This document shows, one piece after another, positions 1 through 8,762 of a DNA stretch of 64,000 nucleotides. Position numbers and translations under genes: made by a program. How positions within the stretch are numbered: the stretch's first letter is position 1; each line of letters starts with the position of its first letter. The notes beneath the pieces are model-generated. The model was not told the DNA's origin. It was given only the letters and a program-made list of their open reading frames with translations, and searched no databases. This DNA comes from Methylophilaceae bacterium (GTDB lineage Bacteria > Pseudomonadota > Gammaproteobacteria > Burkholderiales > Methylophilaceae): positions 1 through 64,000 of the forward strand of contig JAFMCM010000002.1 of assembly GCA_017857755.1 (NCBI GenBank), given 5' to 3'.

Positions 1-290
1 ATGGCTTCACCTTTTGATTGGGATGAAGTGTTGACATTCAGATTAATCACGTCTGCAGACAAACGTTTAGCTGCGATTTCGAATGTTGTCCGAGTTCGGG
101 TGCTGTTTTCAAAAAAGATATTGCAAACTGTTTTTCCGCGCAACAAAGGTACTTTCTTAACGTCGCGCTCCGCAATTCCGACAAAGGATTCAGCCGTGTC
201 AAGAATTTGTAATAAGACTTTTTTTGGCAAGCCCTCTATGCTTAACAAGTGCTTGAGTTTGCCATCGCTAGTCAGTTGTGGGTTATACAT
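1..290 (-). CDS. pyrB: Aspartate carbamoyltransferase catalytic subunit, 5' part only (cut by window edge)
   Basis: Aspartate carbamoyltransferase joins carbamoyl phosphate to aspartate, the committed step of pyrimidine synthesis in the cytoplasm. About 96 N-terminal residues are visible on the minus strand and the rest lies beyond position 1. The carbamoyl-phosphate-binding signature [13 protein letters not shown] is present at about residues 59-71, preceded by a normal PyrB start (MYNPQL...). The ATG at 288-290 overlaps the end of pyrR by 8 bases, so the two are probably translationally coupled. It is the fourth gene of a minus-strand run yqgE-ruvX-pyrR-pyrB. The open frame on the plus strand over the same bases is a shadow. 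Identity is certain; length and C-terminus cannot be judged. Confidence 0.95.
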   Translation of the reverse strand, partial: MYNPQLTSDGKLKHLLSIEGLPKKVLLQILDTAESFVGIAERDVKKVPLLRGKTVCNIFFENSTRTRTTFEIAAKRLSADVINLNVNTSSQSKGEA

Positions 291-795
291 GGTCAGCATC
301 CTTGTAATGGTCTAAAGCAAGATTGAGTTTGCCTTCTTTTGTGTGTGAAAGCTGAAGGTATTGTGTGGGCGTCAGTGGAATTGTTGCGCCAATGATTTGT
401 GGTTGGATGGGTAATTGTGCGCCACCACGATTAATCAACACAGCTAGTGTGATACTGGCAGGGCGACCAAAGTCAAATAGCTCGTTAATCGCTGCGCGTG
501 TGGTGCGTCCCGTATAAAAAATATCGTCAATCAAAATAATATGTTTATCCTGCACATCAAATGGAATATTGGCTGCTTGTGGTGTTTGTTTTAAACCGCG
601 CTGTGCAAAATCATCTCGATACAGAGCAGCATCCAAAGTGCCATACGGTATCGCGTTTGGCAAACTTGCCAATATGCGCTCCATTATCCAAACCCCCCCA
701 CTATGAATGCCGACAATAGCGGTGTCAGGACGAATCAGGGCGGATGTTTTTGTAGTGATTTCACTCAGTAAGATTTCAGGGTTAGGTAATTCCAT
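283..795 (-). CDS. pyrR: PyrR bifunctional pyrimidine regulator / uracil phosphoribosyltransferase
   Basis: This 170-residue type I phosphoribosyltransferase carries the PRPP-binding motif [13 protein letters not shown] at about residues 86-98, which is the PyrR form, and an N-terminal GIHSGG loop at about 29-34. Length matches the PyrR family (about 170-180). In Gram-positives PyrR binds pyr mRNA and attenuates transcription; in proteobacteria an RNA-binding role is not general, so here the uracil phosphoribosyltransferase activity is the safer assignment. It lies directly upstream of pyrB with an 8-base overlap and 3 bases after ruvX, so it is embedded in an operon with pyrimidine synthesis. 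I see no attenuator hairpin between pyrR and pyrB. Confidence 0.95.
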   Translation of the reverse strand: MELPNPEILLSEITTKTSALIRPDTAIVGIHSGGVWIMERILASLPNAIPYGTLDAALYRDDFAQRGLKQTPQAANIPFDVQDKHIILIDDIFYTGRTTRAAINELFDFGRPASITLAVLINRGGAQLPIQPQIIGATIPLTPTQYLQLSHTKEGKLNLALDHYKDADHV

Positions 796-798
796 TGC

Positions 799-1290
799 TT
801 ATGTATTCTGTATACTATCAAAGTAAGATTGTAAGATAATCTGTGCCGCCATGGCATCAATCATGGTTTTTTGTTCACGTCCTTTGATTCCCGCATCAGA
901 GAGTTGTTGCGACGCCTCAGCAGAGCTTAAACGCTCATCAACCATCATCACAGGTAAATTGAAGCGACCTTCTAGACGTTGCGCAAATTTTTTACAAAGT
1001 TGCGTCAGTTGATGTTCGCTGCCGTCCATGTGCGTGGGTAAGCCAACAATAAGCAGTTGCGGTTTCCACTCTGAAATGAGTTGTGCGATGGTATTAAAGC
1101 GCACCTCATTTAACTCAGAGTTGATGGTCGATTGCGCATGCGCTGCTTTTAATAAGGTTTCACCAATGGCAACGCCAATCCGTTTTTCACCAAAATCAAA
1201 CGCCATCACTGTCCCTGTTATTTCGGGGTAACGACGCTCAAGGATGGGTAAGTGACTTTGATTGAGCATCTTAAGCATGCCCGACTTCAT
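799..1290 (-). CDS. ruvX: RuvX/YqgF Holliday-junction resolvase-like RNase H-fold protein
   Basis: YqgF-family protein with the RNase H fold, linked in E. coli to 16S rRNA 5'-end maturation and also called a putative Holliday-junction resolvase. The nucleotidyl-transferase core begins with AFDFGEKRIGVAIG at about residues 30-43 (first acidic residue D32); the second acidic site is in VDERLSS and the third in the conserved C-terminal IDAMAA. The 163-residue frame is longer than usual (about 130-150). In-frame ATGs at 1278 and 1269 are alternative starts, and no strong Shine-Dalgarno settles it. The frame overlaps the end of yqgE. The yqgE-ruvX-pyrR-pyrB order is widespread in beta- and gammaproteobacteria. 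Confidence 0.93.
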   Translation of the reverse strand: MKSGMLKMLNQSHLPILERRYPEITGTVMAFDFGEKRIGVAIGETLLKAAHAQSTINSELNEVRFNTIAQLISEWKPQLLIVGLPTHMDGSEHQLTQLCKKFAQRLEGRFNLPVMMVDERLSSAEASQQLSDAGIKGREQKTMIDAMAAQIILQSYFDSIQNT

Positions 1291-1846
1291 CAGAGAGGTT
1301 GCTTAAATCAAGTCCCATCATACGCATGCCGAGCATAAAACGATTGGCTGGGGGCTCATCAAAAATAATTTGATGTACTGCCTGATGTTCTGTTGCCTCC
1401 AGATTTAACCATGCATTAAGTCCCATTTCTTCTTCTAATTGACCAGCTGACCAACCAGCATATCCTAAGGCAATTAACATTTTTTCTGGCGCTAGGTTGT
1501 TCGCCGCTGCGACTAAAATGTCTTTTGAAGTGGTTAAGGCTAAAGCTTCATTGATGACAATGGTTGAATCGTATTCTTTATCTAGCATATGTAGAACAAA
1601 GCCACGCTCTTGTTGGACAGGCCCGCCTTCAAAAATATGATTTTTTAGCAATGGTGAGGGTTGTGGCGACAAATCAATTTGCGCTAACAAATCGGCCACA
1701 CGGTGTATTGAAGGACGATTTAAAACGATACCTATGGCACCATCTTCATTATGGGAGCAGATAAAAGTGATTGTTTGGGAAAAACGCGGGTCACTCATGC
1801 TAGGCATTGCGATGAGAAACTGACCAGTAAGATTTAAATTTTCCAA
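1271..1846 (-). CDS. yqgE: YqgE/AlgH family protein (UPF0301)
   Basis: A 191-residue cytoplasmic UPF0301 (AlgH) protein. The family signature is clear: N-terminal LTGQFLIAMPSMSDPRF at about residues 6-22, then GAIGIVLNRP and later GYAGWSAGQLEEE. The biochemical function is not established; the Pseudomonas homologue AlgH was named for an effect on alginate regulation. It is the first gene of the yqgE-ruvX-pyrR-pyrB run, and its 3' end overlaps the ruvX start. The 80 bases upstream (1847-1926) must carry the promoter, though no clean -35/-10 pair stands out. Confidence 0.92.
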   Translation of the reverse strand: MENLNLTGQFLIAMPSMSDPRFSQTITFICSHNEDGAIGIVLNRPSIHRVADLLAQIDLSPQPSPLLKNHIFEGGPVQQERGFVLHMLDKEYDSTIVINEALALTTSKDILVAAANNLAPEKMLIALGYAGWSAGQLEEEMGLNAWLNLEATEHQAVHQIIFDEPPANRFMLGMRMMGLDLSNLSDEVGHA

Positions 1847-1926
1847 TGTTCGTATGGTATCACAAGTTATAAAAAATAAGCGAATAAAACAAGCCGAATC
1901 ATGCGCTTAGCTTAGCAGCCACGGCA

Positions 1927-3024
1927 TTACTGTGCTTCTAGATAGCCAGTAATTTCCAAACCGAAACCATCCATACTAGGCATTTTACGCGGTGTTGCCA
2001 TGAGCCTCATCTTTTTTACACCCAAATCTAATAGAATTTGTGAGCCAATGCCATAAGTTCTCAGCTCTTGGTTATAGCGGATGGGCGCATTTGCATTTTG
2101 AATTCGACTCACTAAATCGGTTTCGCTTTCGCCATGGTAAAGCAATACCATGACACCGCAGTCAGCATTGGCAATGGTTTGCATGGCTTTTAAAGTGTTC
2201 CAACTGTGCGAAGTGCTTGAGCGATCAAGTAAGTCAAATACCGAGAGTGGTTCATGCACGCGAACCAGTGTTTCATGCTCTGGGCTAGGGTTGCCTTTGA
2301 TGAGAACAAGGTGAGATTCGTTTGCGATTTTATCGCGATAGACAATTAACTGCATTTCACCGTAAGCCGTAATGATGCTACGCTCGACTGCGCGCTCGAT
2401 TAAGGTTTCATGTTCGCTACGGTAATGAATTAAATCAGCAATGGTACCAATCTTGATTTGGTGTTGCGCAGCGATTGCAACTAAATCGGGTAAACGTGCC
2501 ATTTCACCATCGTCTTTGAGAATTTCACAAATGACGCTGGACGGCTCTAAGCCAGCCAAAGCAGCCAAGTCTGAACCCGCCTCTGTATGGCCTGCGCGAA
2601 CGAGCACGCCGCCATTCATGGCTTTAAGAGGAAAGACATGGCCTGGGCTAACGATGCTTTGAGCATTGGCCTCTTTGGCAACTGCTGCTTGTATGGTCTT
2701 GGCACGGTCGGCCGCAGAAATGCCCGTAGTGACACCTTCCGCCGCCTCGATTGAGACAGTGAAGTTAGTGCCTAGCCGTGTCCCATTGTGGTCAACCATA
2801 GGTGGTAAATTTAATCGTTTACATCTTGTTTCATCTAAGGTTAAGCAAATCAATCCACGACCATACTTCGCCATAAAGTTAATATTTGCTGCTGTTGCAA
2901 ATTCTGCAGCGATAACAAAATCACCCTCATTTTCGCGATTTTCATCGTCCACTAAAATGACCATTTTACCGTCTTTAATATCGGCAATGATTTCTGAAAT
3001 GGGGCTAATTTGACTGTTTGGCAT
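1927..3024 (-). CDS. ribB: RibBX: 3,4-dihydroxy-2-butanone-4-phosphate synthase with degenerate GTP cyclohydrolase II-like domain
   Basis: Makes 3,4-dihydroxy-2-butanone 4-phosphate from ribulose 5-phosphate for riboflavin. The N-terminal RibB domain (about residues 1-205) is intact: acidic loop DDENRENEGD at 26-35 and HTEAGSD at 146-152. The C-terminal domain (about 206-365) aligns by length and general pattern with GTP cyclohydrolase II, but where RibA has the zinc cluster (GSxRCDCGxQ) this protein reads SVFDLLDRSSTSHSWNTLKA without the cysteines. This is the RibBX architecture described in proteobacteria, in which cyclohydrolase activity is lost; a separate ribA would be needed elsewhere. 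The start codon directly follows the ribE stop, so the two are co-transcribed. Confidence 0.93.
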   Translation of the reverse strand: MPNSQISPISEIIADIKDGKMVILVDDENRENEGDFVIAAEFATAANINFMAKYGRGLICLTLDETRCKRLNLPPMVDHNGTRLGTNFTVSIEAAEGVTTGISAADRAKTIQAAVAKEANAQSIVSPGHVFPLKAMNGGVLVRAGHTEAGSDLAALAGLEPSSVICEILKDDGEMARLPDLVAIAAQHQIKIGTIADLIHYRSEHETLIERAVERSIITAYGEMQLIVYRDKIANESHLVLIKGNPSPEHETLVRVHEPLSVFDLLDRSSTSHSWNTLKAMQTIANADCGVMVLLYHGESETDLVSRIQNANAPIRYNQELRTYGIGSQILLDLGVKKMRLMATPRKMPSMDGFGLEITGYLEAQ

Positions 3025-3624
3025 TTAACGGCTTTCGGCTTCCCACTGTTGCATACGTTCCACATAGCGGGCAATTTGATCAATTTCTAAATTCACGTGG
3101 CTACCAACTTGCAGCGCGCCCAATGTCGTTTTTTCTAGTGTGTGCGGAATAATATTCATCGTAAACACATCTTTATTTACTGCATTCACTGTTAAGCTAA
3201 CACCGTTTACGCAGATAGAACCCTTGCGTGCAATATATTTTGAGACGGCATGGGGCGCTTGAATAGCCAATAACCAACAATCATTGACTGGCTCAAATTG
3301 CACCACTTCACCAACGCCATCGACATGGCCGCTGACCAAATGACCACCTAAGCGGTCGTCTAATCGCAGGGCTTTTTCTAGATTGACCAATCCTATTTTA
3401 TCTAAGCCAGTGGTGACATTTAAGCTTTCCTTCGAAACATCAGCGGTAAAATGAGCTTTGCTTAACTTTGTTACCGTTAAGCAAACGCCATTAATCGCAA
3501 TGCTATCGCCTTCTTTTACGTCAGTTAGGTCTAGTTGCTTCGCATCAATATTGATTTGAATATCACCTGTTGATATTGCAATAGGTCTAATTTCCCCAAC
3601 GGCTTGTATGATTCCAGTAAACAT
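3025..3624 (-). CDS. ribE: Riboflavin synthase alpha chain
   Basis: Converts two molecules of 6,7-dimethyl-8-ribityllumazine into riboflavin, the last step of the pathway, in the cytoplasm. The 199-residue protein starts with the invariant MFTGIIQAVG and has the two tandem lumazine-binding repeats, each with a G-D-S-x-x-(I/V)-N-G-V-(C/S)-L-T-type motif (SIAINGVCLTV in the first, SICVNGVSLTV in the second) and a GHLVSGHVDG segment at the repeat boundary. Length is normal. It is followed without a gap by ribBX. No ribD or ribH is adjacent, and no FMN-riboswitch-like conserved stem set is visible in 3625-3736, so regulation by RFN is not supported here. Confidence 0.95.
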   Translation of the reverse strand: MFTGIIQAVGEIRPIAISTGDIQINIDAKQLDLTDVKEGDSIAINGVCLTVTKLSKAHFTADVSKESLNVTTGLDKIGLVNLEKALRLDDRLGGHLVSGHVDGVGEVVQFEPVNDCWLLAIQAPHAVSKYIARKGSICVNGVSLTVNAVNKDVFTMNIIPHTLEKTTLGALQVGSHVNLEIDQIARYVERMQQWEAESR

Positions 3625-3736
3625 CCTGCCATTTTAACAGTTGTCATCCCTTTTTATCCATGCATTAGTCAGATCGGTGATTAATTTTTTTAAAAACGCG
3701 TACAAAATTCATCAGATATCCTGTTAAGATTCTGCC

Positions 3737-5020
3737 ATGTCTTTTTTTAGTCAATTGCTTTTAAAGGTGGGTTTACCCTACGAGCTGTTTGTCGGTTTGC
3801 GTTATACCCGCGCCAAGCGTAAAAATCATTTTATTTCGTTTATTTCACTCACCAGCATGGTTGGTATCGCCTTGGGTGTGGCTGCCTTGATTATTGTGCT
3901 TTCTGTGATGAATGGGTTCCAAGCCGAGTTGCGAAACCGTATTCTTGGTGTGGCTTCCCACATTGAAATTACCCAAAATAATCAACAACTCAGTCGCTGG
4001 CCATCATTAGCCAAGCAAGTTGAGGCGCAACCCAACGTGATTGCAACTGCGCCTTATGTTATGGCGCAGGGTCTGTTAAGTTATGGAAAAGCCGTGCAAG
4101 GTGCATTGGTTAGAGGTGTATTGCCATCAAAAGAAGATCAAGTGGCGGATTTAGGTAAAAAAATGCTGGTTGGCCAGTTAGCAGACTTGGTTTCAGGTGG
4201 TTTCAACATTGTTTTAGGCGTTGATTTAGCCTATGCTTTGGGCGTGAACGTTGGCGATAAAGTGGTATTGATGGCGCCCCAAGGTCAGTTTACGCCGACA
4301 GGTGTGATTCCACGCATCAGGCAGTTTACCGTGGTTGGCTTATTTCAAATCGGCATGTATGAATATGATGCTGGCTTAGCGCTTATTCATATTGAAGATG
4401 CGGCTAAGCTTTATAGGATGGGCGATAAGGTTTCTGGCTTACGTTTAAAAATCAACGAGTTATTTGATGCGCCTGCCATGACATCTGCCTTAGACAAGGC
4501 CTTGCTTCCATTGGGAGCGTATCACATTACCGATTGGACGCAACAGCACGCCAATTTCTTTAAAGCAATCCAATTAGAAAAGCGTGTGATGTTTATTATA
4601 TTGACCCTGATTGTTGCAGTTGCCGCGTTTAATATCGTGTCAACGCTGGTGATGGCGGTTACCGATAAACGTGCCGATATTGCTATCCTGCGAACGTTAG
4701 GTGCCAGTCCTAAGAGTATTATGCAAATCTTTATCATTCAAGGCGCGCTTATTGGTATTGTTGGAACTTGCTTTGGTGCGATTTTTGGCATCATCATCGC
4801 CATGAATATTGATACAATTATTCCGTTTATCGAAAGCCTGTTTCACGTTCAATTTTTAGCCAAAGATGTCTATTACATCAGTGAGTTACCTTCAAAAATA
4901 GAGTGGGCTGACACCATTGCCATCATCATTACTTCTGTGATATTAAGTTTACTGGCAACACTTTATCCAAGCTATAAAGCATCCAAAATTAATCCAGCGG
5001 AGGCTTTGCGATATGAATAG
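3737..5020 (+). CDS. lolC: Lipoprotein-releasing ABC transporter permease LolC/LolE
   Basis: Inner-membrane subunit of the LolCDE complex, which extracts mature outer-membrane lipoproteins and hands them to LolA. It has 427 residues: one N-terminal membrane segment (about 33-60, ending VLSVMNGF, a hallmark of the family), a large periplasmic domain (about 65-280), and three C-terminal membrane segments (about 285-310, 330-355 and 390-412) typical of FtsX/MacB-type permeases, closing with [16 protein letters not shown]. Only one LolC/E-type gene is present here and it overlaps lolD by 8 bases. If no second permease exists elsewhere, it would form a homodimer of the LolF kind; that is inference. 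It diverges from ribE across 3625-3736. Confidence 0.93.
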   Translation: MSFFSQLLLKVGLPYELFVGLRYTRAKRKNHFISFISLTSMVGIALGVAALIIVLSVMNGFQAELRNRILGVASHIEITQNNQQLSRWPSLAKQVEAQPNVIATAPYVMAQGLLSYGKAVQGALVRGVLPSKEDQVADLGKKMLVGQLADLVSGGFNIVLGVDLAYALGVNVGDKVVLMAPQGQFTPTGVIPRIRQFTVVGLFQIGMYEYDAGLALIHIEDAAKLYRMGDKVSGLRLKINELFDAPAMTSALDKALLPLGAYHITDWTQQHANFFKAIQLEKRVMFIILTLIVAVAAFNIVSTLVMAVTDKRADIAILRTLGASPKSIMQIFIIQGALIGIVGTCFGAIFGIIIAMNIDTIIPFIESLFHVQFLAKDVYYISELPSKIEWADTIAIIITSVILSLLATLYPSYKASKINPAEALRYE

Positions 5021-5687
5021 TATTATCCGCTGTGAAGGACTCAGAAAAACTTATACTGGGTTAGACGTGGCAGTCCTTAATGGCATTGATTTAAAAGTTA
5101 AAAAAGGTGAGCAAATTGCCATTGTTGGTGCTTCTGGCTCGGGCAAAAGCACCTTGCTACATTTGCTTGGTGGATTAGACACGCCTAGTGCAGGTGAGGT
5201 GTCACTGCTTGGAAATAACTTAAATCAATTGTCAGAAACCAAAAAAGGTCAAATTCGTAATGACTCATTAGGTTTTGTTTATCAATTTCACCATCTTTTG
5301 CCTGAATTTACTGCAGTTGAAAACGTAGCAATGCCATTATTCATTGGGCGTATGCCTCGAGAACAGGCTTTGCAAACTGCACGTGAAATGTTAGAAAAAG
5401 TTGGACTATCCCATCGCTTGGCGCATATGCCAGGTGAACTATCTGGTGGAGAGCGTCAACGCGCCGCATTAGCGCGGGCGCTTGTCACAGGGCCTGCATG
5501 TATCTTAGCTGACGAGCCAACAGGGAACTTAGACAGAGTCACTGCCGCACAAGTGTTTGATTTGTTGATTGAAATTAATGCGGTATTGAACACCAGCTTG
5601 GTGGTAGTGACGCATGATTTATCGCTAGCCAGCAAAATGCATCGGCAATACCAATTAGAAGATGGTCTGCTGAAGACTTTGGACTAA
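5013..5687 (+). CDS. lolD: Lipoprotein-releasing ABC transporter ATPase
   Basis: ATP-binding subunit of the Lol exporter, peripheral on the cytoplasmic face. The 224-residue protein has Walker [10 protein letters not shown] at residues 39-47, the Q-loop within [18 protein letters not shown] at about 88-105 (the LolD form), the ABC signature LSGGERQR at 143-150, Walker B ILADEP at about 164-169 and the switch histidine in VVTHD. The length is that of canonical LolD. Its ATG overlaps the last codons of lolC, so the two are translationally coupled. The downstream flank (5688-6295) is a gene graveyard, and nothing else of the Lol operon follows. Confidence 0.96.
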   Translation: MNSIIRCEGLRKTYTGLDVAVLNGIDLKVKKGEQIAIVGASGSGKSTLLHLLGGLDTPSAGEVSLLGNNLNQLSETKKGQIRNDSLGFVYQFHHLLPEFTAVENVAMPLFIGRMPREQALQTAREMLEKVGLSHRLAHMPGELSGGERQRAALARALVTGPACILADEPTGNLDRVTAAQVFDLLIEINAVLNTSLVVVTHDLSLASKMHRQYQLEDGLLKTLD

Positions 5688-5694
5688 TTTCAAT

Positions 5695-5852
5695 TTAGCT
5701 TGGCCAAGCCTTCATGGCTAATGTGGCTACATGTAACAATTCTTTTTTGCTTGCACCACTTGTTGCTTGTACTGACATCCCTTGATGTAAGGTAGCAAGA
5801 TATCTAGCCAACGCTTGCGGACTCGCTTCGTGCGATAAATCACCATCCACAC
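5695..5852 (-). pseudogene. Remnant: C-terminal end of a TetR/AcrR-family regulator
   Basis: Read on the minus strand, about 50 codons end at a TAA (5695-5697) with no internal stop. They give GDLSHEASPQALARYLATLH, then QGMSVQATSGASKKELLHVA and finally TLAMKAWPS. This is the ordinary C-terminal end of a TetR-family repressor (the segment that usually reads roughly G-D-L-x-x-x-x-D-P-x-A-L-A-R-Y-L...QGMxVQAxxGAS). The DNA-binding N-terminus and most of the ligand domain are absent, so it cannot work. The fragment breaks off at about 5850, exactly where a hydrolase fragment of opposite orientation begins. That suggests a divergent regulator/target pair that lost both 5' halves. Confidence 0.75.
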
Positions 5853-6031
5853 AGCCAGTATTGGTCGTGTCTGGTAGTCATGACACCATGTTGTCTACTG
5901 AAGGTTCAATCACCATGTTTAAGCAACTTAATAATGCGCAGTTGGTGCTTTATCCTGATTCAGATCACGGTTCAATTTTCCAGTACCACAATGCTTTTGT
6001 TAACGCGGCAGATTATTTCTTATGCCATTAA
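5849..6031 (+). pseudogene. Remnant: C-terminal end of an alpha/beta hydrolase
   Basis: A stop-free plus-strand stretch ends at TAA 6029-6031 and reads TQPVLVVSGSHDTMLSTEGS, then ITMFKQLNNAQLVLYPDSDH and GSIFQYHNAFVNAADYFLCH. This is the terminal third of an alpha/beta hydrolase: the loop bearing the catalytic acid (SGSHD) and the catalytic histidine (PDSDHGS) are still recognisable. The nucleophile-elbow half, with GxSxG, is missing and there is no start codon or ribosome-binding site. The 5' break coincides with the 5' break of the TetR fragment on the other strand. TetR-controlled alpha/beta hydrolases are a common accessory pair, so this is probably a relic of an acquired module. Confidence 0.75.
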
Positions 6032-6295
6032 TTGACTGCTGTCCATTTCTGAGAAAAAGGTGGCCAGATAACAATAGATCTTAACTTAAGATGGCTTCCG
6101 CTGATGGTAAGAGGTGGATGCTAGGCACATTCCGAGGCCACTAGTCTTACTGCACCAAAAAAATGTCTTCACATGGCTGTATTGCGCCATTGACCATGCT
6201 GTTTTACTATATACATTGATCCTTTGCGCTGATAGATGTGTGGCTATTTTTCGCATGTTTTTGCATTGAAAACAATATTCAAAAAATAAATAATC
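6032..6295. other. Non-coding stretch before comEC, no recognisable gene
   Basis: These 264 bases hold no frame I can recognise. All six frames are broken by stops, and I cannot match the sequence to an insertion-sequence end or a structured RNA. It continues the decayed segment that starts after lolD. The final AT-rich 50 bases immediately before the comEC ATG probably contain its promoter, but no convincing -35/-10 pair or strong Shine-Dalgarno is visible. Confidence 0.5.
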
Positions 6296-8686
6296 ATGAT
6301 CTCAACCTTAACGCTTGCTGGCTTTTTAGTCGGTGTTAGTTTATTACAACAGCAAGCGAGCTTGCCTGCGTTACCTTGGTTGTTTCTGCCGTTGATATTG
6401 CTTGCTTTTATGCTGTTTTGCTGGGCTAAGTTAAAGCCACTTGTGCAATGGGTGTTTGTTTTTTTGGTGGCTGGCTGGCTGGGGTTTTCTTACGCGGCAT
6501 GGTTGGCGACGTGGCGGTTAAGTGATGCATTACCTAAAGCATGGGAAAAGCAAGATATTGAAGTGATTGGTGTTGTTGCTGATTTACCGCAAGCGAACCC
6601 ACGGGGAATGCGTTTTGCCTTTGATATCGAGCAGGTGCTTACACCTGAAGCAACGGTGCCTAAGCACATTGTCCTCAATTACTATCAATCCAACACTTGG
6701 CAACAATGGTCAAGCAAAGCGAGTCAGCCGCCTGAGATTAAGGCTACAAGCATACATGCAGGACAACGTTGGCAGTTAAGCGTTAGATTAAAGCGTCCAC
6801 ATACTTCATATAATCCAAATGGTTATGATTTTGAAGCTTGGGCACTTACTGAGAAAATTCGTGCGGCGGGGTATATCCGTGCCCAAGCGCCGATGCGAAA
6901 GTTAAATAATTTTGTTTGGCGACCTTCGTATGTGATTGCCTATTGCCGTGAAAAGGTGAGTGACCATATTGCCAACGTACTGATTAATCAAAACTATGCG
7001 GGTGTGATTCGCGCTTTGGTGATTGGTGACCATAGTCAAATTAATGCGCAAGATTGGGATGCCTATTTAAAAACGGGCACTAATCACTTGATGAGTATTT
7101 CTGGCTTACACATCACCATGCTATCTGGTTTAGCCTTTGGTTTAGTCACTTTTGTTTGGCGCCGCATTCCATGGTTAGTACTGTATTTACCCACTAAAAA
7201 AGCTGCGATTATCGGTGGTGCGCTCGCTGGATTGCTCTATGCATGTTTGGCAGGCCTGTCTGTGCCGACGCAACGTACGCTCATCATGTTGCTCACCTTT
7301 GCTGTTGCCTTATTGCTTAATAAGCAGGTAATGATTGCTCGAGCACTTGCGATTGCTTTGTTGCTTGTTGTGTTGTTTGATCCATGGGCGGTGATTGCGC
7401 CTGGTTTCTGGTTGTCTTTTTCTGCGGTGGCCTTTATTGCTTACGCAGTGGCTAATCGATTAAAGGTTGGACATTGGCTTGCTGAAGCGGCGCATACCCA
7501 GTTCGCTGTCACTTTGGGTTTATTACCGTTTCTGATATTGATGTTTGGACAAGCTTCTATCATTTCACCAATTGCAAACGCAGTTGCGATTCCCATGGTC
7601 AGCTTGTTGGTTGTACCGTTTGCCATTTTAGGCGCTTTAGTGCCTTTGGATTTTATTATGCAAGCTGCGCATCAAGTGCTGGCGATTGTGATGTATTTTC
7701 TGAACTGGATGGCAGATTCACCGATGGCGGTTTGGCAACAAGCAGTCCCGCCTTTATGGGCAGTCTTGTTGGCCCTATAGGGTGTGGTTTGGCTATTATT
7801 ACCGCGTGGTTTACCACAGCGATGGCTTGGCCTAATCCTCATTTTACCCATGATGATGACGAAACCATTGGCATTAAGCCAAGGTGAAATGCAGGTGGCG
7901 GTGCTCGATGTAGGGCAGGGTTTAGCTGTCGTAATCAAGACAGCCAAGCATGTGATGCTGTATGACGCAGGTCCAAAATATAATCAGGAAAAAAATGCAG
8001 GCATCAGCATTGTAATGCCTTATTTGTTTAGTCAGGGGATTCAGCAATTAAGCGCTCTGGTGGTCAGTCATGAGGACAGTGACCATAGTGGGGGCGCAGC
8101 TGCTATCCTAGCTAAGATGCCGGTTGCTTGGCTGATGAGTTCGTATGATTTTCCGCAAACCATACAGACTATGCCACAACAATTGAAGTGTTATGCTGGG
8201 CAAAGTTGGGTTTGGGATGCTGTGCGGTTTGATGTGCTTTATCCTAGTAAAGCAAGCAAACAGGATGCTGATGTTAAGGATAATAATAGAAGTTGCGTGA
8301 TTAAAGTAACTAGCCGCTACGGGGCTGTTCTGTTGACGGGCGATATTGAAAAGCGCGCAGAGCAAGTTTTGTTAGCGCGCCAAGCATCTCGATTGAAAAG
8401 TGGTGTATTAATTGCACCTCATCACGGTAGTAAAACATCCTCATCAAAAGCGCTGATTGATGCGGTCGCTGCCAAATATGTTGTTTTCACTGTTGGGTAT
8501 TTGAATCGTTTTAAGCATCCGCAGCCCATCGTGGTGAGCCGATATCTAGAAGTCGGTGCTACCACTTATCGGTCAGATTATGATGGTGCAATTTTAATCG
8601 ACTTTACTGAGCAAAATCCAATGCACGTTAATCGTTGGCGACGATCTCACGCTAAATATTGGCACGACCAATTTTATCAAGACTAA
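6296..8686 (+). pseudogene. comEC: DNA-uptake channel ComEC (DNA internalization-related competence protein), interrupted by an in-frame TAG
   Basis: ComEC forms the inner-membrane channel for single-stranded DNA in natural transformation. The first part (6296-7780, 494 residues) has N-terminal membrane segments, a DUF4131-type periplasmic region and the multi-spanning Competence domain (TNHLMSISGLHITMLSGL at about residues 262-279). A TAG at 7778-7780 stops it. The same frame continues immediately (GVVWLLLPRGLPQRWLG) into the metallo-beta-lactamase-like domain (LDVGQG; SHEDSDHSGG with the HxDxDH metal site) and ends at 8686. Read through, the protein would be about 796 residues, normal for ComEC. 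A GTG at 7784 could restart translation. It is most simply a single nonsense mutation, or a sequencing error. Confidence 0.85.
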
Positions 8687-8762
8687 ACTTGCCGAGTAGT
8701 GCCCTTGTGAGCTAAAGTAACGCTAATTTTGTTTTATATGATTTATTTGAGGAGTCACCATT

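Noticed and set aside
1-315. 104-codon plus-strand open frame at the window start
   Set aside because: It lies antisense to the clear PyrB sequence on the minus strand and has no recognisable protein features.
3625-3736. Possible FMN riboswitch before ribE
   Set aside because: The region lacks the conserved RFN stems and the characteristic AGGG-type blocks, and it is short and AT-rich.
7778-7780. Genome-wide reassignment of TAG to explain comEC
   Set aside because: TAG terminates other intact genes in the window (ycaR, feoB), so only a local event is plausible.
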